A DNA stretch of 64,000 nucleotides from Sorex araneus (Eukaryota > Chordata > Mammalia > Eulipotyphla > Soricidae). Location of the stretch: the NCBI RefSeq assembly GCF_027595985.1, contig NC_073304.1, positions 50,881,137 to 50,945,136 on the forward strand. The letters run 5' to 3'. Below, in pieces: positions 55,052-64,000 of this stretch. Made by a program: the position numbers and the translations under genes. The notes under the pieces were generated by a model, which saw only the letters and a program-made list of their open reading frames with translations, did no database searches and had not been told where the DNA came from. Position 1 is the first letter of the stretch, and each line of letters begins with the position of its first letter.

Positions 55052-55268
55052 GCTTATAGCACAGCAGTAGGGCATTTGCCTTGCATGAGGCTGACCTGGA
55101 TTGGATTCCTCTGCCCTCTTAGAGAGCCTGGCAAGCTACCGAGAGTATCTTGAATACCCGTGTTGTATTCGATATGCCAGAAACAGTAACAACAAGTCTC
55201 AAGATGGAGATGCTACTGATGCCCGCTAGAGCAAATTGATGAGCAGGGGGATGTCAGTGACAGTGTCT
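55052..55268 (+). mobile_element. SINE-B
   Basis: TATAGCACAGCAGTAGGGCA, TGACCTGGATTGGATTCCTC, AGCCTGGCAAGCTACCGAGA and GATATGCCAGAAACAGTAAC. The second GAGCCTGGCAAGCT module is deleted. Tail GATGTCAGTGACAGTG. Confidence 0.9.
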
Positions 55269-55910
55269 CATTCTGTGCTATGGAGAAATTTCATTGTATC
55301 TAAACATGCCAAGGTGAGTGAATGTGGAAAAACCAAAGCTAGATCTTCTATTGCCTCCTATTTTAAGCAATCCAGATGCAAAGTACTCCACATGTTTTAT
55401 ATTTACATCTCTCTGTTGTCCAAGTTGTCCAATATTTTTTATTTTCCAGGGGAAGGGCGAAATGAAGTCAAGTTGGACACCGAACCTGCATAGAGTCTGT
55501 TACTGTAAACTGGGGAGCCCTAGACTACAGTCATTGAACTCATTCCCTGGGGTTGCCTGCAGGGATTCAGCCTGGCCAGCATCTCTACAAACCAAAGAAC
55601 ATTGCCTGAGTTTCTACCAGCCTGAAAAGCTGTGACTGTAGTCCCATCTAAGCAAAGAATGCAGTCATACGCATTATCTGGTCCATCTAATCAGGGAGTG
55701 GTTCTGCTTGCATTGAAGGGAGCTTCACCAGACACAATGAATGCCAGTCAGAGAAGCCCAATTGACTGGCATGTCAGGCATCCATGCTAGGCTGCTGGGC
55801 CTGCTGACCTCGAGGGTTCAGGGACATCTCAGAGGAGCCTACACTTGGGGAATTTCAGTCCCCAGCAGTCCAGTCACGGAAACAATCTGCCTGCCATGAC
55901 AAGAATGAAT
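55269..55910. other. Unassigned, moderately GC-rich segment
   Basis: No family recognised. Open frames of 85 and 105 residues overlap in different phases. Confidence 0.35.
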
Positions 55911-56056
55911 TTGTTGGAGGCTCCAAATGTTACAAGGGAGTTTCTTGTGAGACAGACGAGCACCACTCAAGGAGGCTGAGTTAGAAGTGTTTGAAGAAGC
56001 CAGTTACTGTGTGAGGACTAGAGAGCCCAAGAAATTTCAGCCTGAGGCTAGTCAGG

Positions 56057-56057
<1 letters not shown>

Positions 56058-56096
<39 letters not shown>
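56058..56096 (+). repeat. (CA)n microsatellite
   Basis: About nineteen CA units, at the poly(A/T) side of the nested SINE-A. Confidence 0.97.
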
Positions 56097-56098
<2 letters not shown>

Positions 56099-56100
56099 AT

Positions 56101-56272
56101 ATATTGCTTTTTGGGTCACACTAGGCGATGCACAGGTGTCACTCCTGACTCTGCACTAGCTCAGGAATTACCCCTGGCAGTGCTCAGGAGACCATATGGG
56201 ATGCTGGGAATTGAACCCGGGTTGGCCGCGTGCAAGGCAAATGCCCTACCGGCTGTGCTATCACTCCAGCCC
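56101..56272 (-). mobile_element. SINE-A nested in LTR-like sequence
   Basis: TTGCTTTTTGGGTCACACTA, GGCGATGCACAGGTGTCACT, ACCATATGGGATGCTGGGAA, TTGGCCGCGTGCAAGGCAAA and ATCACTCCAGCCCC. An ACACAATATATA / ACACATATAT repeat on both sides suggests a target-site duplication. Confidence 0.93.
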
Positions 56273-56640
56273 CGACACATATATTTTTTTAAAGGGTAAA
56301 ACTCATATCCTAATCAGACAATGGATACAATGGGTTAGGGGCTGCAGAAGCTGTAATCAACAAAGCAAGTTAAGAAAGCAAAATACGCTAATTAATGGTT
56401 AAACTACCTTTGGGGCAAAGTGAACAATTGGTTTGTGCTTATGAAGGACAATCATAATTGAGTGGGTGGTGATTCTGGAAGCTGAATAATTTGTTTATGG
56501 GCTGTACTTGTTAGTGGGTTACACCTGACCCTTGAATACTAGCGAGGTGTCCCCTTTGTGCTGAGTGAGGAGGAAAGGAATAAAGATGGAGTCCCTTATG
56601 TCAGGAGCCCTCCGGCTCACCCAATCCCAAACTTCACAGT

Positions 56641-57171
56641 ATACCAACATACCATTCAAATCCACCCAGTGAGCTGTGATAACAGTATAATATTCATGTA
56701 GCATTAGGTATATGAAGGCAATGTAATTATCTTCATATACTTTTTAAAACTCATATGTTATTTTTAATTTTAGAATTAATTTGGCAAATATTTAATATAA
56801 GTACTAAAGACATTGCGATTAAGATGAAATTTGTATCTCCTTTCCTGGACTTTTTTAAGACATCTGTAATGTGTCAGAGCTATTTGAAGACATTTTGAAA
56901 GATGAGTTCAAGTTTGTGACTTAGGTACCTCTACTCTGTACTGCAGCTTTAAACATTTATTATCAGAGGTTCCTTTAGTTACATCTAAAAAAGAAAATAG
57001 TTTCTTTGAATGATCTCTCCATATACATACCAGAAGCTTCACCTTTTAACCTTTGTGCTTGCTGAAACCCAGTTTCTTACCTTCAAAATTCATATTTTAT
57101 TTGCACTAGAATTACTTTTTTTGTCCTTAGAGCACTTTTCATTTATCATTTATTGTTAAAACATAAATTTC
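56641..57171. other. Single-copy DNA
   Basis: Nothing recognised. Confidence 0.5.
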
Positions 57172-57262
57172 AGGGTCAAGGGTATGGCTCAATACTAAAG
57201 CAGTTGTCTCGCTTGTAGGAGACCTGAACTTGATCTCTGGCACTGAACATTTTTTTTTTTAA
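57172..57262 (+). mobile_element. SINE-A head fragment
   Basis: AGGGTCAAGGGTATGGCTCA, CAGTTGTCTCGCTTGTAGGA and CTTGATCTCTGGCACTGAAC, then a T-run rather than the body. Confidence 0.6.
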
Positions 57263-57273
57263 ATCACAGGTTA

Positions 57274-57710
57274 TGAGGGTGCTTACTAGGCGTTCCCTCA
57301 GATCCTGAGGGGCTCAAGTAATGGTCTGTTAACAAAATTTAGCAAATAGTAAAACATTTTAGCAAGAGCAGAGTAAGAGTTTATTGAAGGGGTCTGACCG
57401 AAGGGGCCTTACCAGAGGACATGCGAGATGAAAGTCTCTCTAGAATAGCTTTAGAGATTCTTTGATATTTCTTAGGTGTATTCCCCACCCATTCCATTCT
57501 CCCTTCCAGGAGCTCTTTGGACAGGGAGGTTAAGTGAGGTATCAGGCCAGAATAACCTTGGAAACCCGAGGAACAAGGTGGGGAGTGAGTGATATTGCAT
57601 AGGGATTACAGGTATAGAGAGTACAGAGTGGTCTAGCGGTAAGTCCAATGAGTGAGTGACTGAGGGACAGAAGTGTGTGGTGCAGAGAACAGAAGACTTC
57701 TAGGTTTATT
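57274..57710 (-). mobile_element. Probable ERV LTR, antisense
   Basis: On the minus strand CTTCAATAAACTCTTACTCT (complement of 57368-57388) is a strong retroviral-type polyadenylation signal context. It is followed by about 100 bases ending in CCTCATAA near 57274. The 5' boundary is not fixed. Family not named. Confidence 0.45.
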
Positions 57711-57842
57711 CAGCTAATTGTGTCCATAGGACCATTCATATTTTAAAGCATAAACTGGGCAAATTGACCCAGAATTCTTTCACGGGAACCAAGTCATATC
57801 ACTTAGTTTTGAATAAACAGTCTCAAGTGCACTTCTTGACTA

Positions 57843-57976
57843 GCACTTCTCCAACTTTTTCTGACCACAGATACCTTCAGATCTTGCCTTGATTGCATGC
57901 TGTGGTCCCACATGTGGGTTTTCACCTGTGACCCACTTGGTATATCATGGGGAACCTCAGGTTGAGAAACTCCATA
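57843..57976. mobile_element. Possible hAT-like non-autonomous DNA transposon
   Basis: GCACTTCTCCAACTTTTTCT at one end and CTCAGGTTGAGAAACTCC at the other are imperfect inverted termini of the CAGNGNTTCTCAAC type. Interior has GGTTTTCACCTGTGACCCAC. Low confidence. Confidence 0.35.
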
Positions 57977-58988
57977 CTAAACAATGAAAGAAACATTCAG
58001 TAAGCAAAATTCTGCCATTCACTGTCACTTGCCACCACTAATACATTGAAAGAGATAATGAAGTTAAGATGAACAAAGCCAATTCAAAAGAACAAAGCAG
58101 TGACAGATGATGAACAGGCTATTTGTCTCTGCCCATGACAGTGAAGCCTCAGGGAAGAAAATATCCATTTGACTTGGAAATAGTAAGTATCACAGTCTTT
58201 AGAAGTTGAAACAGAAGTTTAAAAAAGTGAGTGTAACAATCCATGTTCATTTCAAAATTAAACAGTCTGGCTGAATAGATAATAAATTTTTCACAGTAGT
58301 AGTGCAATTGTACCACTATATTCTAACCTCGTAATCAAGGTATACATGGAAAACATTCACCTATCCAGTAACTTTGTATAAGTTTTGGAGGATACATACC
58401 ATCAAAGTTTAAACTTTAATCTGCTACATGAAGAGGACAAAAGTCCTTCATTTAGCTTTAAATTAAGTTTTGCCATTTTAAGTAATAGACTAGATGAAGA
58501 TGAATCCTTTTACTCTTTAACTAGATTCAAACTTTTATCTAATTTGGTAGCTTTTTCCATCCGAGGCACCTATTTTAAACAGGAAGAATTTGGAAATAAA
58601 CAGAGTATGGAGTTACCTGTCTTGCAATTTTCCAATTTATGTTCAGTCCATAAATAATTTAGAGAACTACATAAATTGGATAAAGTAGAATCATGATCGA
58701 ATGAGAGGATTTTTAACAAGTCTTTAGAAGTTACAATGATGTTTGAGTAATGAAAGAAAATTATCAAATTATATCCAATCAGGAAATTCTATTTGCATGC
58801 CAAAAGTGAAGTGCTAATCTCACTTTCCAACACTGCTTTGAAACTTAGAGATGCAAAGATTTACTTTTTTGGATATACATTGAAAAATTTTGTATTTTAT
58901 GCTTACCGGTGGAGTATAGTTTTCAATGTATGATAGGAAGAAAGGAAGTAATTCTCTAAGTTATTCAATTATAAGAAAAGATAAAAAG
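57977..58988. other. Single-copy AT-rich DNA
   Basis: Nothing recognised. A 90-residue plus-strand open frame at 58385-58657 has no family resemblance. Confidence 0.45.
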
Positions 58989-58989
58989 A

Positions 58990-59120
58990 GGAAGCTGGAG
59001 AGCTAATACAATGGGTAGCATGCTAACCTTGACTGTGATTCACCCTGGTCCAATCTCAGGCAGCAAAAGCCAGGAGTAAGCACTGAACACCACTGCATAT
59101 GCCAAAAATATATATAAAAA
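58990..59120 (+). mobile_element. SINE-A, old
   Basis: GAAGCTGGAGAGCTAATACA, TTCACCCTGGTCCAATCTCA, GCCAGGAGTAAGCACTGAAC and GCATATGCCAAAAATATATA. Confidence 0.72.
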
Positions 59121-59795
59121 GGTAATAGTAGGTCAGATATAGTAGGTGAAAAGTCTAACATGTCTCAGGTGCCCTCATCTCCTGAGTTGTAAAAGGCAGG
59201 TACAGTTAAAGAACAGTGGGAACCAGTGAAAGCAAGCTGAATGAAGCAAAAGAGAGAAAACAAAAGGTTAGGCATAGAGATGGAAAGGATAGGTAAAATT
59301 GAACAGATTATTAATAGCACCAAGTGTTCTCTGAAATATGTTTTTAAAGGAAAACTACTTCAAAGTCAAAACAAATGAATATTCTAACATGGTTCATGCA
59401 GACTATCTGAAACACACAGAAGAGCCTAAATATAGTTTAAAGGAAATTAAAAAAAAACTAAAGGCATTACTGATATATGAATAGTATAATGTTCATATTA
59501 CATCATGTACTATCATAACATTCAGTCATGGCTGCATTATCTTCTTTTTTGTTAACTACTAAAACCATTCAAACTGCATCTTCTCCCTCTCCGTCTTCCA
59601 AGGGAAGAGAGAATAATCATTAATAGGAAAAGGTAATTGCAAAAGCAACACTTAGAATGGGCTTCATGCTCAGGGAAGAATACTCTGACTCCTCCTCAGG
59701 GTTTCAGGTGCTCTGTATGATCAGAGAAACTTCTCTACTAATAACTATAGAAATGATCCCTGAACTTTGCATTTTCTTTTATCCTCACATTCATT
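59121..59795. other. Single-copy DNA
   Basis: Nothing recognised. Confidence 0.5.
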
Positions 59796-59796
59796 T

Positions 59797-60045
59797 ATTT
59801 TTATTTTTATTTGTTTATTTATTATTTTTTTATTGAATCATCATGTGGAAAGTTACAAACCTTTCAGGTTTAAGTCTCAGTTATACAATACTCGAACACC
59901 CATCCCTTCACCAGTGCACATATTCCACCACCAAGAATCACAGTATACCTCCCCCTCACCCCCCAGCCACCCAACCCTCCACCCCGCCTGTGTAGCTAAT
60001 AAATTTCACTTTACTTTGATGCTTCCTTTTCAGCAGGTCCAACTT
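59797..60045 (-). mobile_element. L1 3' UTR, antisense
   Basis: TTTATTGAATCATCATGTGG, AGTTACAAACCTTTCAGGTT, CTCGAACACCCATCCCTTCA and CACCACCAAGAATCACAGTA, then a C-rich tract and CCGCCTGTGTAGCTAATAAA. Same subfamily as 30506-30775. Confidence 0.9.
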
Positions 60046-61105
60046 TGGGAGGAGAAACTCCAAGCAAAAATAGTGAGTTTTTTGCTGAAATATTGAATGT
60101 AATCACATTCATTTTTGAATAGAAACATTGACTTATTTTTTTTCCCATTTGTTGTTTACCAATTTGACATATGCATAGCAACCGAAGGTGTGGGTGAGGA
60201 GGGAGCAGTGAGTAGCCTAGAATTAGATGAAAGAAAGCAGTGTTGATTTATAGGAAAATTATGTCAAAAAAATTGGAATATTTACCTGAAACTGTCTAAG
60301 AGTCTTACCAATTCTTCGATCAAGGCTAGATTGCAGACTAGTATCAGAACTAAATTTCTGCAGTTATATATACTTTCTCATTTATTTGTATTTGAATTCA
60401 ATGTTATATGAACTATAATTAATTTATTTTACAGTTGGATTAAGTGCTCTTTGAGTAATCTTTTTGTTATAATTCACAAGATCTAAATTAAAGATTTCTC
60501 ACTTCTAGTGTTAAAAATTTAATGCTATTTGAACAAAAGTATGTTGTAGCCATTACTCAGGATGTTCAAATTAGAAGAGAGAGTAAGTAAAATCTATCAC
60601 AGAATGTTTACTCCAAAGACTTGACACTGTAGGCATAAAGGATAAAGACTCTTGTGGGAGTTCAGATTTGTTGATTCCTTAAAATGGCTTTGAAAAATGT
60701 TGCGATGTCCTTTTTTCTCATCAAAATGTATGATGTATATTTTAAGATGGCAATTTATTTTAAGTCAATTTATTTTTTACAAGATCTTTAGTAGGAAAAA
60801 TGAAATGTTTTAGGCCACTAAGAAAGCAGTTTCTTACCAAATGCAGTAAAACTTTTACATGTTTTCCAAAGTCATTTATCTTTATGAACTTAAATCTTAC
60901 TGTTTTACGAATAATTACCTTCCCAGTTTTGTCCTTTCTAAAAATAATTCCACTTTCTATTGCACAGACCAATTATCTAAATGCTTGGCCTTCTAGTTTG
61001 TTATGCAGTCTAGTTTGTATACAATTTCATTGTTTTTTATTATCAAATTTCTTTTCCTCTAACATTTTAATCTAGCTCATCTCTGTTAATGTTTTTTTCT
61101 GTTCT
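60046..61105. other. Single-copy AT-rich DNA
   Basis: Nothing recognised. Confidence 0.5.
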
Positions 61106-61107
61106 TT

Positions 61108-61288
61108 TTGTTTTGTTTTGTTTTTATTTGGGGGTCATACCCTACAATGCTCAGGGGTTACTCTTGGCTCTGCATTCAGGAATTACTCCTGGCAGTGCTC
61201 AAGGGATCCATATGGGATGCCAAGGATCAAATCCAGGTTGACCTCATGCAAGGCAAATGCCTACCTGCTCTACTATTGCTCTGACCCC
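61108..61288 (-). mobile_element. SINE-A
   Basis: GTTTTGTTTTGTTTTTATTT tail, CAATGCTCAGGGGTTACTCT, GCATTCAGGAATTACTCCTG, ATCCATATGGGATGCCAAGG and TACTATTGCTCTGACCCC. Confidence 0.88.
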
Positions 61289-61429
61289 TTAATGTCTTTT
61301 CTTTGCTTCAGTTTGCTTACCTGGTTTCTGAGCTACCAGTTGTTTATTTAAACTCATCTCTTCAACATTTCTAAGAATCTAGTCCAATTATCCTTTAATT
61401 AATTCATTCATTATCTTCTAAAATCGAAC

Positions 61430-62102
<673 letters not shown>

Positions 62103-63734
62103 ATAATTATCTTGATTTAGTTGGAAACTCTAGTTAGCAATTGAACCCTACTTTTAGTTTCCATAATATTCCTTTTTTTTCCTTAACATGGCTCCTCTCT
62201 TTCCAGTCTGATCTGATTTTTCCAATTCTAGTTTATTATGTGTATTTATTCTCTGCCTTCTATCTTTGACCAATCACTTGTAAAACTCTAATCTGAAAAA
62301 AAATGCAGTTTGTCCCATTGTATCTTCTTAATAGTAAAGCAACTGGTAGGTGAAAATGATTTAATTCATTCCTAAAATTTAATAAAATAATTTAAATTTC
62401 ATGACTCATCAATGATAGGGAAACTAAATAGTTAAATATACTTTTCACTTCAGTAAAATTGAGAACTATAGGATAAATATCTGAGTTTTTGCTTTAGCCA
62501 TATTATATAGCATCTAAGTTTTTCTTTTCTCAATATCTTCATTTGTAGAACAGAAAATGATTATAACAAGGTTGTATCCATGTCCAGAGATTATAAGAGA
62601 ATCAAGTGAGATTAAAGTAAAAACTCCTTGAAATAGTGTGCTAGCAGCCATGCAGAGACATAGAGGAGTATTCTATCCAAAATGAATAACTCTCATGTAT
62701 AAATATATATTAAATTGTTTTTCTAATTGTGATAATTAACTTATAAAACCATAATCAGTAATAATTTTGATGGAGAAGGGCTTTCATATGGTGGTGGGGT
62801 AAATGCTTTAACTCCGTCTTTCTCTTGAGTCAGCCCCTAAGCAGCATTTTTCCCCTTCTGACTGTATCCTGGAATCTTCTTATAGTACTTGAACATCAGT
62901 GTCCTTATCACATTGTGATATCCACTTCCCCAGGCCAACCTTTAGTTGCATTTGGGTATTTTGCTATTCAATTTGTCATCTGCTCCGGAAACCAGAATTT
63001 TGCAGTCCTTGATGGCTTTGGTCTCTCTGACAAGGTCAGTTTTTCTCCTTCATTTGGTTCTAGGGGATGCACTGATTTCACCCAAGAATCAAAGAGACTT
63101 TTGTGATTCTTCATTGGCCATCTCAAGGTGACTCTTATTGGAAGAGTTTTACTTTAGGAATATGTAGAAAAACCTATCTGACCCTTCTGGGGAATCTAAT
63201 CCCACAATTTCTGCTAAAGGCACTTGAAATAGAAAACCACACAAGTGACAATTCTCAAAGAAGCACACATTTTAAATCACAGTTTCAGATAATTCTTACT
63301 TACCCTGAGTCCTGTTTGCACTGTAGTAAGGAATATTTTGTTGAGATTGATAAAACAGGAAAAAACACAATAGAGCTCTCCAAGTCACCATTTAGATTTA
63401 TTATTGAACCTATAATTGCAATTTCAGCTTCTCCCAAATGTATAATCTAAACCCATCAATCTGTAGTTTTCAGATCAGCATTAGTACTGTGCTTAAGGTC
63501 CCCTGAGAAAAGGTGGTTTTACCTGGAGTAATCTCTTTTCTCTTGCTTATTTTAATCTTATTTAATTTTTTATTTTACCTTCTTTACCTTATTTTACCCT
63601 TTTTCAGACTATGGAAGCTACATCTTATATAGACTTCTATTTGCTAGATATAAAACTGCCACTTATCAGTCACTTAAGGTCAGTTAAATTTCTAAGTTTA
63701 TTAACTTTCACTGTGCGTGTAAGTGGGAGAATTG
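62103..63734. other. Single-copy AT-rich DNA
   Basis: No element recognised. Plus-strand frames at 62825-63450 (93 and 115 residues) are AT-biased with no family likeness. Confidence 0.5.
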
Positions 63735-63812
63735 GGCTGTACCATGTACACAGGACTTATTTCTGCCTCTATGTTCAGGGGTCACTCCTGGCTGATACAC
63801 TCCTGGGAGATA
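63735..63812 (-). mobile_element. SINE-A tail-half fragment
   Basis: CTGTACCATGTACACAGGAC and ATGTTCAGGGGTCACTCCTG match the reversed SINE-A body. The head half is absent. Confidence 0.6.
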
Positions 63813-64000
63813 CTTAATAGTTGAAATAAAAAACTCATGGTCAAATTAATAACTCAGAAATAATAATTATGTTCTATTAATATTCCCTATGAACTACTAT
63901 CAAAACCATGCATAATAAAGTCAAGAATGCCAAGAGTTCCATGTTATTTATTAACTGGCTTGACTATAGTTACTATATTTCATTGAATATTATATTGTCC
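63813..64000. other. AT-rich single-copy end of window
   Basis: Nothing recognised. Confidence 0.5.

Larger units (their letters stand above)
55914..56640 (+). mobile_element. Probable ERV LTR, interrupted by CA repeat and SINE-A
   Basis: Starts near TGTTGGAGGCTCCAAATGTT (a typical LTR-like start). It carries an AATAAA signal at 56579-56584 in GGAATAAAGATGGAGTCCCT and ends near CCCAAACTTCACA, so it has TG...CA-type ends. Host-site duplication not identified. Family not named. Confidence 0.45.

Overview
The window looks like nuclear DNA from a shrew-like mammal (Eulipotyphla, Soricidae, most likely Sorex or a close relative). The main reason is a very abundant tRNA-headed SINE whose body and A-rich tail match what I recall of the shrew SOR SINE. 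It sits among mammalian L1 LINEs, ERV-type LTRs and an RTE-clade LINE. Base composition is AT-rich and CpG-poor, and microsatellites are common. I see no credible host protein-coding exon, no rRNA, no functional tRNA gene and no CRISPR. The longer open frames are explained by retrotransposon remnants, antisense repeat sequence or simple repeats. This is a gene-poor intergenic or long-intron region.

Three retrotransposon systems account for most recognisable sequence. (1) L1: 3' untranslated regions of several subfamilies, older antisense ORF2 fragments, and two 5'-inverted ('twin-primed') insertions at about 2816-4125 and 36102-37826. (2) An RTE-clade LINE: one long copy at 35021-38600 interrupted by an L1, a 3' fragment at 28431-29135, a head-to-head rearranged copy at 25683-26480, and an internally deleted derivative at 12609-13310. 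(3) Two SINE families with the same tRNA-like promoter head. SINE-A ends in poly(A) and is presumably mobilised by L1. SINE-B has a body and tail matching the RTE leader and RTE 3' end, and is presumably mobilised by RTE. RTE LINE, internally deleted RTE and tRNA-capped SINE are therefore all present in one window, parallel to Bov-B, Bov-A and Bov-tA in ruminants.

Layout: 1-2.4 kb is single-copy apart from one SINE-B. 2.4-10.5 kb is a nest of SINEs, L1 tails and a duplicated ~350-bp segment. 10.5-15.4 kb holds SINEs and the deleted RTE. 15.4-16.5 and 31.2-32.3 kb are two copies of one probable solo LTR. 16.5-18.4, 33.65-34.06, 42.6-43.8 and 53.7-54.4 kb are repeat-poor and candidates for conserved non-coding DNA. 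24-31 kb is dense in L1, RTE and AT microsatellites. 35-38.6 kb is the RTE with nested L1. 38.6-55 kb is largely single-copy with scattered SINEs. 55.9-57.7 kb has two more LTR-like segments. 59.8-62.1 kb has L1 3' ends, one carrying a ~90-bp CT tract. The rest is single-copy.

Family assignments come from reading the sequence and internal comparison between copies. No database search was run, so ages, subfamily names and exact ends are approximate.
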